The position numbers were made by a program, and so were the translations under genes. This document shows positions 53,540 to 61,775 of a stretch of DNA of 64,000 nucleotides, piece after piece. Location: assembly GCA_041586615.1 (NCBI GenBank), contig JBFGZS010000004.1:47147-111146 (forward strand). The letters run 5' to 3'. The stretch comes from Motiliproteus sp041586615 (GTDB lineage: Bacteria > Pseudomonadota > Gammaproteobacteria > Pseudomonadales > Balneatricaceae). Position 1 is the first letter of the stretch. The number at the start of each line of letters is the position of its first letter. The notes beneath the pieces were generated by a model that was not told the DNA's origin, ran no database searches, and saw nothing but the letters and a program-made list of their open reading frames with translations.

Positions 53540-54019
53540 GTTCCATATCCCTATAGGGTATTTATTGGGCCAATGGGGCATTAGTTAGGGCCTCTGTGCC
53601 CTAAGGTCTTGTGTTAGGCGCTCAGAGGTTTCGGCAAGGCCTTGCTCCGTCTTTGAGTGCCCATCTGGTGCTATCCCTGGTGATCTGCACTTTTGACGCG
53701 ACGATATATGTAGATAAGTCAGTAAGCACATGGGGGATTGTATGTGACCCGCGATACATTCGTTTGTAGTATTTTGCTGATGGTTGGGATTATGTTGCAG
53801 GCTTAAATGGACAACGACGCAAAGGTGTTGCTCGTGTGGTCGTTTGCCCTGATTCATATTCAGATTGTTGTGGTTTTTCTGAGTAGCGTCAGGTCGTTGT
53901 GAGCGCTGATGGTCTCGGTTTTCCTTGGTCTCTGTTTATAGAAATTGCTGGTATCGCCTGTGTATTGTTGCGCTCGAGGGTGGTTGGTCGTGGTCGGCGG
54001 GGTCAAAGGTTATCCTTGA
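53540..54019. other. Intergenic region upstream of the lipoprotein gene
   Basis: 480 bp between the lipoprotein start and the candidate sRNA promoter. Minus-strand open frames here (about 90-100 codons) show no family features or good ribosome sites. It presumably contains the lipoprotein promoter. Confidence 0.4.
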
Positions 54020-54048
54020 ATGCAAATGATAAGGATTAGCGTTTGCAT
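54020..54048. promoter_or_regulatory. Fur-box-like palindrome
   Basis: A 29-bp imperfect palindrome with outer arms ATGCAAA/TTTGCAT. Its core AATGATAAGGATTAGC agrees with the Fur consensus AATGATAATCATTATC at 13 of 16 positions. It covers the -35 element of the promoter just downstream, the position expected for iron-dependent repression. Confidence 0.65.
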
Positions 54049-54070
54049 TGGCTGATGAAGGGCGTATACT
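54043..54070 (+). promoter_or_regulatory. Promoter of the candidate sRNA
   Basis: TTGCAT (54043-54048), 16-bp spacer, TATACT (54065-54070). Transcription would begin near 54075-54077. Confidence 0.6.
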
Positions 54071-54075
54071 TTTCA

Positions 54076-54140
54076 GCATCGAGAGGTTGGTTCTTCTTGG
54101 TTTCTCATTGTCTTCGGGCCGGTCTTCCGGCCCTTTTTTT
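54076..54140 (+). ncRNA. Candidate Fur-regulated Hfq-type small RNA
   Basis: About 65 nt from the predicted start to the end of the terminator T-run. The 5' part, GCATCGAGAGG, is followed by an unpaired U/C-rich stretch (GTTGGTTCTTCTTGG, then TTTCTCATTGTCTTC) suited to pairing with ribosome-binding sites. It ends in a perfect hairpin GGGCCGG-TCTT-CCGGCCC plus seven U, a good Hfq site. No open reading frame fits. It could functionally resemble RyhB/PrrF, but I see no clear sequence identity with them. Confidence 0.55.
54116..54140 (+). terminator. Strong terminator
   Basis: Perfect 7-bp GC stem with TCTT loop, followed by TTTTTTT. Confidence 0.92.
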
Positions 54141-54159
54141 ACTGTCTGAGGATTTGCTG

Positions 54160-54252
54160 ATGAAGCCGACATCACTGACGCTAGAACTGGTACTGAGCAG
54201 TCTGATGATGGGCTGTATTGCTTTGGTTGTTGTTGCACCGCCGTGGTTGTAG
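54160..54252 (+). CDS. Possible 30-residue membrane peptide
   Basis: MKPTSLTLELVLSSLMMGCI and then ALVVVAPPWL: one hydrophobic helix, with GAGGAT about 8 bases before the ATG. It begins 20 bp after the sRNA terminator, so it could be expressed by read-through or by its own promoter. No family recognised; the call is tentative. Confidence 0.35.
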   Translation: MKPTSLTLELVLSSLMMGCIALVVVAPPWL

Positions 54253-54283
54253 GACGGTTTACTTCGCTTTTTTTGCTTAAACT

Positions 54284-54505
54284 CTACATCTCCCCGACAT
54301 AATGGAAGCGCGGCTGTTTAATCCCGTTTCTGTCAACGATTTCGCAAAACTCATCCAGTGGTCTGATCCAGAGTTGTCTTGTGCCGTAAAGAGGGCGATA
54401 GACCACATAGGGTTGCTCCGACTCGCTATCGAGTGCGGTATCAATGACTTGATATTCATTACCTTTAAAATGACGATAACGGCCGGGTTTGATCGGGTTG
54501 TTCAT
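54284..54505 (-). CDS. DUF1653 domain protein
   Basis: 73 residues with the family pattern: GRYRHFKGNEYQVIDTALDS, then PYVVYRPLYGTRQLWIRPLD and a closing PRFHYVG. DUF1653 proteins are small beta-rich proteins of unknown function common in gammaproteobacteria. AGGAA precedes the start on its strand. Confidence 0.88.
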   Translation of the reverse strand: MNNPIKPGRYRHFKGNEYQVIDTALDSESEQPYVVYRPLYGTRQLWIRPLDEFCEIVDRNGIKQPRFHYVGEM

Positions 54506-54828
54506 TATTTTCCTTCCTGTTTAGTCGCGTTTCATCCGCGATGATGGACTGTCTTTGACTGGATGCGGTGGGCGAATCAGCATCTTGTGGTTGTATTAAT
54601 GGTTTTCGGTTGATCTACGACAATATTCAAAACCTTAGGAACGGGTAGGCTATTGCAACAGTTTTTGCAGTCGGAGCGCAGCGGATGGGTTGAGCTTCGA
54701 TTCAGTCGTGTTGCTTTAATATGATGTCTGTAAAGACCTTTTACAGCGTATTACTGCATGACGTCGCCAGCGCTGTCTAGGGCAGGCGTCAGGAGCAGTA
54801 GCATAATACTTGATGTTACCGGAGATAA
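54506..54828. other. Intergenic region upstream of the cupredoxin gene
   Basis: 323 bp. A 7-bp inverted repeat CTGTAAA-GACCT-TTTACAG (54728-54746) lies about 80 bp before the cupredoxin start and could be an operator. No supported gene. Confidence 0.4.
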
Positions 54829-55284
54829 ATGATGAAAAAGAATATATTAGCCTTGGCTGGCGCCCTCGCTCTGTCTACGCCTATGTTTGCGTCTGCTGCC
54901 GATTACATCACGAATTACAAAGAGATCGTTAAGGCTGCCGATTGGAAAGCGATGAAGACCGTGACGGTCAATATCAACGAATTCGAATACGAAGCGGACC
55001 TCACACTAAAAGCCGGGCAGGCCTACAAATTTGAACTGGTGAACAGCGGCGAGAAGAAGCACTACTTCACGGCACCCTCGTTTTTCAAGAATATCGCGAC
55101 CCGCAAGGCGCAGGTGAACGGACAGGCTGAGATTAAAGCCGATTATTTTACCGCTCTTGAAATCCTGCCCGGTGGCCAGCTCGACCTTTACTTTGTCCCG
55201 GTCACTAAGGGGGAGTTTGAGGTCTTTTGCACCATCGATGATCACCGTGACGAAGGTATGGAAGAAACCATCATTGTCGAATAA
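54829..55284 (+). CDS. Exported cupredoxin-like copper protein
   Basis: 151 residues: signal peptide (ILALAGALALSTPMFASAA), then a cupredoxin fold. Type 1 copper ligands are visible: His in EKKHYFTAP, then Cys, His and Met in FCTIDDHRDEGMEETI, spaced as in plastocyanin-like proteins. It probably carries electrons or copper in the periplasm. It is followed after 12 bp by the heme-domain gene, so the pair is likely co-transcribed. A GGAGA ribosome site precedes the ATG. Confidence 0.85.
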   Translation: MMKKNILALAGALALSTPMFASAADYITNYKEIVKAADWKAMKTVTVNINEFEYEADLTLKAGQAYKFELVNSGEKKHYFTAPSFFKNIATRKAQVNGQAEIKADYFTALEILPGGQLDLYFVPVTKGEFEVFCTIDDHRDEGMEETIIVE

Positions 55285-55296
55285 CCAGGTTTTAGT

Positions 55297-56160
55297 ATGA
55301 TGCGAATCCACTCCCTGCTGGCTATAGCGCTTCTAGGCTTGGGCCCCAGTGCTTTTGCGGTAACGACGGTGCCTGTTGTTGCCCTCGACACACCACCGGT
55401 CGTGGATGGTGATCTTTCCGAGTGGCCGGGGGATTGGCAAACCATTGCCATACAACCGGCGCTGGAAGGCGATAGCAAAAATCGCACCGGTGAACTGGTT
55501 GTGCAACTTAAGGTCGGGGTTGTTGAAGAGCGTATATTCTTTGCCGCTCGCTGGCCGGACAGTGCGCCCGATACGGCTTATAAGCCCTGGGAGTGGAAGA
55601 AAAAACAGTATAAACGCGCTAAGGATCGTGATGATATGTTCGCGGTACGTTTCGATCTGGCCGGTGATTTCAATACCTGCATGATTGAAGATGCCGATTA
55701 TCAGGTCGATGTCTGGCTCTGGTCCGCCGGACGAAGTAATCAAAAGGGCTATGCGAACGATATGTGGCATCTGATTACACAAAAAGTCCTCGAGAATGCG
55801 GCAGAGTTCGATACACCGAGTGGTAAAAAGGTGTATATCAAGAAATCCGCCGATGCTGGTATGCCAGGGTTTGAAAATAACAAGCCCAAGCGCCGGAACA
55901 AGTTTGAAGGTGATGTGTTATCGGGTATCGAGTTGACCCGTGGACCCAAGGGCAGTATCGCGGATGTGGCCGCCAAAGGCGTCTGGAAAGACGGATTTTG
56001 GCACCTGGAACTGAGTCGTCTGCTGCATACAGGGCATGACGATGATGTGACCTTGGCCGGTATTGATACAAAGCGAGGTCAGATTGCTGTTTTTAATAAA
56101 GGCTTTGCCGAGCACAAAAGCGTATCGGAGGAGTTGCTGTTCAGCTTTCCTGCGCGCTGA
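55297..56160 (+). CDS. Exported ethylbenzene-dehydrogenase-type heme-domain protein
   Basis: 287 residues with a signal peptide (HSLLAIALLGLGPSAFA) and then PVVDGDLSEWPGDWQTIAI, the usual start of the EB_dh family (gamma subunit of ethylbenzene/DMSO-type dehydrogenases), which binds b-type heme in the periplasm. Later blocks are YQVDVWLWSAGRSNQKGYAN and WHLELSRLLHTGHDDDV. No CxxCH c-heme motif is present. Coupled to a cupredoxin it suggests a small periplasmic redox pair; the partner oxidoreductase is not in the window. Confidence 0.75.
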   Translation: MMRIHSLLAIALLGLGPSAFAVTTVPVVALDTPPVVDGDLSEWPGDWQTIAIQPALEGDSKNRTGELVVQLKVGVVEERIFFAARWPDSAPDTAYKPWEWKKKQYKRAKDRDDMFAVRFDLAGDFNTCMIEDADYQVDVWLWSAGRSNQKGYANDMWHLITQKVLENAAEFDTPSGKKVYIKKSADAGMPGFENNKPKRRNKFEGDVLSGIELTRGPKGSIADVAAKGVWKDGFWHLELSRLLHTGHDDDVTLAGIDTKRGQIAVFNKGFAEHKSVSEELLFSFPAR

Positions 56161-56201
56161 CGCCGTGTTTCGCTGATCTGAGCCCTCGTTGTTCCCCCCC
56201 C

Positions 56202-56243
56202 GCCCCCGTTAACAAGCGGGGGGCTCTTTCTTCTGTTTTTTTG
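56202..56243 (+). terminator. GC-rich hairpin with T-rich tail after the heme-domain gene
   Basis: GCCCCCG (56202-56208) pairs with CGGGGGGC (56217-56224, one bulged G), followed by TCTTTCTTCTGTTTTTTT. Confidence 0.65.
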
Positions 56244-56495
56244 CCAAATTAATTCGCTTGAAGCGGTCTGGGTGGCTATTATCGCTCGTTTGACCGATCT
56301 CTGCATCCCAGCGGCGCTTTTCTCGTGTTGTAATGTATCGCTGCCTCAGCGTGAGGCGGTGGTTGAATAGCTGTTGTTACACACGTTTTCGGTGATATTG
56401 ACCGGCATTGGTCGGATATCCCTTCTACGCTTATTTTGGGTTGTGGTCGCTCGGCAGCTGCTCAAAATGTAAAAAAACTAGGCGGCGTGTTGAAA

Positions 56496-56507
56496 ATTGT
56501 GCACAAT
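56496..56507. promoter_or_regulatory. Perfect palindrome upstream of the ABC transporter operon
   Basis: ATTGTGCACAAT lies 37 bp before the expected substrate-binding-protein ATG, preceded by TTGAAA at 56490-56495. It could be an operator. Nothing else is identified in the 56244-56543 stretch. Confidence 0.4.
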
Positions 56508-56543
56508 ACGCGGCTTTATTCAGAATCCAGCGAGAGAATAACC

Positions 56544-57349
56544 ATGAAAACCTGATTCTTGCTTTGACGACCCTGATCGCTTCTTCGATGGTCGCTGCCA
56601 GTGACATCGACATGTGGGAAAAATCTACGCTGAACGAGATTATCAAGCGTGATGAGCTGCAAGTCTGTATGGAAGCAGGTTATATGCCTTTTGAAATGCG
56701 GAACAAAAAAGGCGATATCGTCGGCTTTGATGTCGACATTGCGCGTCTGATGGCGAAAGAGATGGGTGTCAAACTCGACCTGCGTAACACCGCCTGGGAT
56801 GGCATCATCCCAGCTCTGCTGACAGGAAAGTGTGACATTATTATGTCCGGAATGACGGTGACCACCGGGCGTAACCTGAAAGTCAATTTTGCTAACCCCT
56901 ATATTGTGGTTGGCCAAACCATTTTGCTGCACCCAGACCTGGCGGGTAAAATTAAAAGTTACAAGGATCTGAACAGCCCTGAGTATGTTGTGGCGACTAA
57001 ACTGGGTACCACCGGGGATATCGCCACCAAGAAATATATTGGACGTTCTAAAATCCGCCTGTTTGAAACCGAGTCTGAAGGTGCATTGGAGGTTAAAAAT
57101 GGTAATGCAGACGCATTCGTTTATGACCTACCTTACAATGCTATCTACAGTGCACAAAACGGCGATGCTGTCGTGCATCTGGATCAGTCCTTTACGTATG
57201 AACCCCTCGGTTGGGCTGTTCGTAAAGGTGACCCGGACTTTCTGAACTTTCTCAATAACTTTCTGGCACAGATCAAGGGCGATGGCTCCTACGACAAGAT
57301 CTACGGCAAGTGGTTCGGTAGTGATAGCTGGCTGAAATCCGTTCAGTAA
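56544..57349 (+). CDS. Polar amino-acid ABC transporter substrate-binding protein (apparent frameshift at the start)
   Basis: Periplasmic family 3 solute-binding protein: LQVCMEAGYMPFEMRNKKGD, VGFDVDIARLMAKEMGV, AWDGIIPALLTGKCDIIMSG and PLGWAVRKGDPDFLNFLNNF. The ribosome site GAGAGAA precedes ATG 56544, but that ATG reads Met-Lys-Thr-stop. One extra A in the four-A run (56547-56550) would give a normal signal peptide, Met-Lys-Asn-LILALTTLIASSMVAA, joined to the mature frame. The frame carrying the mature protein is open upstream to 56408, but with no signal-like sequence. Either a real one-base deletion or a sequencing error. Confidence 0.85.
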
Positions 57350-57382
57350 GTAAAGGCATAAGACGAAAGGTTACCTTCCCCC

Positions 57383-58332
57383 ATGGAAAAGCAGTACAAC
57401 CGGCTGTTCTGGCATGCTGTATTTGTCGCCATTCTGTTAGGAATTGGTTTCGGCACATACTTTGCCAGTAAGAGCATCGATTACACGTGGCGCTGGGAAC
57501 GGATCCCTCAGTATCTGATCAATACCGAGCCCAGGGCAGGGATATTCGTGCTCCTTTTGACGGCACTGTGACGGTCGAGCGCCGTGTTATCACGGTTGAA
57601 CCTGACCAGGGTGGAGAGCCTTTCGTCGTTAAGAAATTTGACAATATCGAGATCAACGACGGTGACCTCGTATTTGAAGGTGACGTCATTGCCGGTGTGG
57701 AAAGCATCGAGTTAGGCCCCCTCGCCTGGGGCTTGCTGATGACGCTGAAACTGTCGGTGGTCTCGTTGATTTTTGCTTTGTTTATCGGCCTGTTTACGGG
57801 GTTGGCGCGAATCTCCGCGAATCCCGCGCTAAAGAACCTGGCCATCACCTACATTGAGCTGGTACGAGGAACCCCTCTGCTGGTACAGATTTTTATCTTC
57901 TACTTCTTTATCGGCACGGTCCTGGACCTGGATCGTTTTACCGCCGGTGTTGCCGCTCTATCGGTCTTTACGGGGGCGTATATAGCAGAAATTGTTCGTT
58001 CTGGTATCCAGTCGATCGCGCCGGGTCAGATGGAAGCGGCGCGCAGCCTGGGTATGACCTATGTACAGGCCATGACCAACGTTATTCTGCCGCAAGCCTT
58101 TAAACGTACCTTGCCGCCGATGGCGGGACAGTTTATCAATTTGATCAAAGATTCCTCGCTGGTCTCGGTGATTTCTATTACCGATCTCAGTAAGGCGGGG
58201 CGTGAGGTGGTTAATTCCACGTTTGCGCCCTTCGAAGTATGGTTTACCGTGGCGCTGCTCTATCTTGTTCTGACCGGCTTGTTGTCTTGGTTGGTGCAGC
58301 GGTTAGAAAAGAGGTTATCTGCCAGTGACTGA
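57383..58332 (+). CDS. Polar amino-acid ABC transporter permease (apparent internal frameshift)
   Basis: Inner-membrane permease with an N-terminal helix (AVFVAILLGIGFGTYFAS) in one frame (57383-57571) and the remainder in another (open from 57487 to 58332). The switch falls near the CCC-AGGG-C-AGGG tract at about 57530-57545, consistent with one missing base. The second part has a soluble insert (DIRAPFDGTV), five membrane helices and the EAA loop EIVRSGIQSIAPGQMEAARS. If the frameshift is real the transporter is probably defective; if not, the full protein is about 316 residues. Confidence 0.8.
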
Positions 58333-59074
58333 TCGGATTGAACCGAGCATGATTGTTGCTCATGATGTGGATAAAGTGTACCCCAACGGCTGTCATGCGC
58401 TGAAGAAGGTCTCTTTGTCGATTAACAGCGGTGAGGTTGTGGTTATTATCGGACCGAGTGGTTCCGGTAAATCGACGTTTCTGCGCACACTGAATCAGTT
58501 AGAGACAATCTCTGCTGGCAGTATACGGATTGACGGGGTCAGCCTTACCGACCGCAAGACCAATATTAACCTGGTTCGAGAAGAGGTTGGTATGGTGTTC
58601 CAGTCATTTAACCTGTTCCCGCACAAGACCGCTTTGGAAAACGTCATGCTGGCGCCGCTCAAGGTGCGCAAGCTACGCAAGGATCAAGTCCGTGAAAGTG
58701 CCCGCGAGCTCATGTACCGCGTCGGCCTTTCTGAGCGTATGGACAGCTATCCCTCACAGTTGTCGGGTGGCCAGCAGCAGCGTGTCGCGATTGCCCGTGC
58801 ACTGGCGATGAAGCCAAAAATTATGCTCTTTGACGAGCCGACCAGTGCGCTCGATCCCGAAATGGTCGGTGAAGTACTCGATGTGATGAAGAGCCTGGCC
58901 GCCGAAGGGATGACGATGGTGGTGGTGACCCATGAGATGGGCTTTGCCAAAGAAGTGGCCGATCGGGTGGTCTTTATGGAAGAGGGGGAATTGGTCACCG
59001 AAAATACCCCTGAAGCCTTCTTTGAAAATACTGAAAATGAGCGTTTGCAACGCTTTTTGGGTCAGGTTCTCTAA
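58325..59074 (+). CDS. Polar amino-acid ABC transporter ATP-binding protein
   Basis: 249-residue ATPase: Walker A IIGPSGSGKSTFLRTLNQLE, Q-loop MVFQSFNLFPHKTALENV, signature LSGGQQQRVAIARALA, Walker B KIMLFDEPTSALDPEMV, and the switch His in VVVTHEMGFAKEVAD. It resembles GlnQ/ArtP-type proteins. It overlaps the permease by 8 bp. Its frame is intact, unlike the two upstream genes. Confidence 0.95.
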   Translation: MTDRIEPSMIVAHDVDKVYPNGCHALKKVSLSINSGEVVVIIGPSGSGKSTFLRTLNQLETISAGSIRIDGVSLTDRKTNINLVREEVGMVFQSFNLFPHKTALENVMLAPLKVRKLRKDQVRESARELMYRVGLSERMDSYPSQLSGGQQQRVAIARALAMKPKIMLFDEPTSALDPEMVGEVLDVMKSLAAEGMTMVVVTHEMGFAKEVADRVVFMEEGELVTENTPEAFFENTENERLQRFLGQVL

Positions 59075-59102
59075 CCCTTTTCTCACGGCGCCTAATGTTA
59101 AT

Positions 59103-59134
59103 AACCGCGGTCTTACGCTGTCCGCGGTTTTTTG
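59103..59134 (+). terminator. Terminator of the ABC transporter operon
   Basis: Perfect 8-bp stem AACCGCGG/CCGCGGTT with an 11-nt loop and a T-run. Confidence 0.88.
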
Positions 59135-59464
59135 TTTTCAGGATTGGTATCGCCGTCTTATATCCCCATTTTAACGCCCGAAGCAGGCAGGGTTTTCTGC
59201 ATCGTTAGCGCGAGGATGCCTCGGGTTTTGAACTGCGATAATGGCGCTTGCGTTTCGTGCACGTGTGACTGGGCACGTGTTGCCATCGCGGTTATTGACC
59301 GATAATTAATTATATCCATTTGTTCTTTGCTTTCTGTTCTTTATAACAAAACCATCTAATGGTTGGTGTTCGCTAACCGCGTCGAATACGTAGCTACGTC
59401 GCGCTTTACTGAAAAAAATACAGGGGGTGTCGGTTTGTTTATGTTTTGAACAAAAGGCCAGGAT

Positions 59465-59512
59465 TACTATATGTTGTGTGCCGGTCTTGGTCTGAATACA
59501 ATATCTGCCTGC
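59465..59512 (+). promoter_or_regulatory. Tandem NrdR-box-like sites upstream of nrdJa
   Basis: 59465-59480 matches the NrdR box ACACWAYATCTWGTGY at 13 of 16 positions (TACTATATGTTGTGT core). 59497-59512 matches at 10 of 16 (ATACAATATCT core). Their 32-bp start-to-start spacing is the usual three helical turns. NrdR would repress the reductase when dATP is high. The rest of the 59135-59578 region shows no B12 box or other element I can support. Confidence 0.6.
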
Positions 59513-59578
59513 ATAGAGATATTTTAGATAAGACACCAATGTCTTGTTACATCAAGAAAATTTAAGGGTTCGTTACTG

Positions 59579-61729
59579 ATGACTGCTTCTTTGAAGGTCG
59601 TGGCAAAAGCAGAGCAAGAGATTACTCACCAGCCGGCATCCCTGGATATCTGGGATTCAAAATACCGTTTGAAAACAAAAGATGGACAGATCCTTGATCA
59701 GGATATCGATGCGACGTTCCGGCGGGTAGCGCGCGCGCTGGCCGATGTTGAGACCAGTAAAAAGAAGCGTGAAGAGTGGTATGAGCGTTTTTTGTGGGCG
59801 CTGCGTCGTGGTGCGATTCCTGCGGGACGCGTGATGTCGAATGCGGGCGCCCGAGAGCATAAACCGGCCACCTCGACCATTAACTGTACGGTGTCCGGCA
59901 CGGTCTTCGATTCCATGGATGATATTCTCGGTAAGAACCTTGAGGCTGGCCTGACCCTGAAAGCGGGCTGTGGTATTGGTTACGAATTTTCGACCTTGCG
60001 TCCTAAAAATGCCTACGTCTCCGGCGCAGGGGCCTATACGTCCGGCCCGCTATCGTTTATGGATATCTTCGACAAGATGTGTTTCACCGTCTCCTCTGCG
60101 GGAGGGCGTCGTGGTGCACAGATGGCGACGTTTGATATCGGCCACCCCGATGTCGTCGATTTTATCCGTGCCAAGCGTGAAGCCGGCCGCCTGCGTCAGT
60201 TTAATCTGTCTTTGTTGATTACCGATGAATTCATCGAGGCGGTGAAGCAGGACGCCGAATGGCCGCTTGCCTTCCCGCTGACGGAGAAGGAGGTTGCTAT
60301 CGATACCATTGACCTGGCAGACAGCAGCAAGGTGATCTGGCGCGACTGGCCAACCAAGACCGGGTATGTGACGAACGAGACGGGCTTGGTCGCGTGCCGA
60401 ATCACGAAGACGATCCGTGCACAGCGCCTGTGGGACGTCATCATGAGCTCCACGTACGACTTTGCCGAGCCCGGTTTTATTCTGATTGATAAGGTCAACG
60501 AACAGAACAATAACTGGTTCTGCGAGAACATCCGAGCCACCAACCCCTGCGGAGAGCAGCCTTTGCCGCCTTACGGCAGCTGTCTACTGGGCTCGATCAA
60601 CCTGACGCGATTCGTAAAGCACCCGTTTAGCGCCCAAGCGCGCTTTGATTGGGATGCCTACCGTAAAACAGTCGCCATCTTTACCCGTATGCTGGATAAC
60701 GTCGTCGAAATTAATGGCTTGCCGCTGGAGCAGCAGCGTCATGAAATTACCCATAAGCGTCGTCATGGCATGGGTTATCTGGGACTAGGCTCCACGGTTA
60801 CGATGTTGCGTATGCAGTACGGTGACGAAGCGTCTATCGCCTTTACCGAAGAAGTTACACGCGAATTGGCCGTTACCGGCTGGCGTACCGGCCTGGAACT
60901 CGCGCAGGAAAAGGGTGCGGCGCCGGTCATGGACGAGCTGTTCGAAGTAACGGGCGAGATGTTGCGCAAGCGTCCTGAAATGGCCGCTGACGGTTACAAA
61001 TTGGGCGATAAAGTCGCCGGCAAGATTCTGCATGCCCGCTATAGCCGTTATATGCAGAAAGTCGCCGCGGCCGAGCCCGAACTGGTTGCCGCGCTGGCCG
61101 AGCAAGGGTGTCGCTTCACGCACCATAGCTCCATTGCACCCACTGGCACCATCTCATTGTCGGTTGGCAATAATGCCAGTAACGGTATCGAGCCAAGCTT
61201 TGCGCACCATTACGCGCGCAATATTATCCGTGAAGGCAAAAAGTCGAAAGAGAAGGTCGATGTGTTCTCTTACGAACTCCTGGCCTATCGCCAATTGGTT
61301 AACAGTGCGGCTATGCCGTATAGCGATGACCCGGCTGAGCAGCTGCCCGATTATTTTATTACCGCCGAAGACATCACGCCGAAGCAGCATGTGGATATTC
61401 AGGCTGCGTCACAGATCTGGATCGATTCTTCCATTTCCAAGACCGCCAACGTTCCAACGGACTACCCCTACGAGCAGTTTAAGAGTATCTATCTCTATGC
61501 GCACGAAAAGGGGCTGAAAGGTTGCACCACGTTCCGCTTTAACCCGGAAGCTTTCCAGGGCGTATTGGTCAAAGAAAAAGACCTTGAGAATACGACTTAC
61601 CAGTTCACGCTGGAAGACGGTTCGGTTGTCGAGCTGAAGGGTAATGACGAGGTTGAGTACGACGGCGAGACGCATAATGCCGCCAACCTATTTGATGCCT
61701 TGAAAGAAGGTTATTACGGCAAGTTTTAA
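59579..61729 (+). CDS. nrdJa: Adenosylcobalamin-dependent ribonucleotide reductase, large part (NrdJa)
   Basis: Class II reductase making deoxyribonucleotides independently of oxygen with adenosylcobalamin. 716 residues with the ten-stranded barrel features: STINCTVSGTVFDS (first redox Cys), FTVSSAGGRRGAQMATFDIG, ATNPCGEQPLPPYGSC (finger-loop Asn, Cys, Glu), and the second redox Cys in KGCTTFRFNPE. Like Pseudomonas NrdJa it lacks the C-terminal zinc tail, which is on the next gene. It implies a B12 supply. Confidence 0.95.
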   Translation: MTASLKVVAKAEQEITHQPASLDIWDSKYRLKTKDGQILDQDIDATFRRVARALADVETSKKKREEWYERFLWALRRGAIPAGRVMSNAGAREHKPATSTINCTVSGTVFDSMDDILGKNLEAGLTLKAGCGIGYEFSTLRPKNAYVSGAGAYTSGPLSFMDIFDKMCFTVSSAGGRRGAQMATFDIGHPDVVDFIRAKREAGRLRQFNLSLLITDEFIEAVKQDAEWPLAFPLTEKEVAIDTIDLADSSKVIWRDWPTKTGYVTNETGLVACRITKTIRAQRLWDVIMSSTYDFAEPGFILIDKVNEQNNNWFCENIRATNPCGEQPLPPYGSCLLGSINLTRFVKHPFSAQARFDWDAYRKTVAIFTRMLDNVVEINGLPLEQQRHEITHKRRHGMGYLGLGSTVTMLRMQYGDEASIAFTEEVTRELAVTGWRTGLELAQEKGAAPVMDELFEVTGEMLRKRPEMAADGYKLGDKVAGKILHARYSRYMQKVAAAEPELVAALAEQGCRFTHHSSIAPTGTISLSVGNNASNGIEPSFAHHYARNIIREGKKSKEKVDVFSYELLAYRQLVNSAAMPYSDDPAEQLPDYFITAEDITPKQHVDIQAASQIWIDSSISKTANVPTDYPYEQFKSIYLYAHEKGLKGCTTFRFNPEAFQGVLVKEKDLENTTYQFTLEDGSVVELKGNDEVEYDGETHNAANLFDALKEGYYGKF

Positions 61730-61775
61730 CGCCGTTTCTGACGCTCCTACATCGAATTGAATAACGGAAACGATT

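Noticed and set aside
53585..53857. 90-codon minus-strand frame upstream of the lipoprotein
   Set aside because: No ribosome site, no domain, His/Gln-rich shadow-like composition.
59135..59578. Cobalamin riboswitch upstream of nrdJa
   Set aside because: Looked for a B12 box and the associated helices because the reductase needs B12; none could be recognised by eye. A covariance-model search would settle it.
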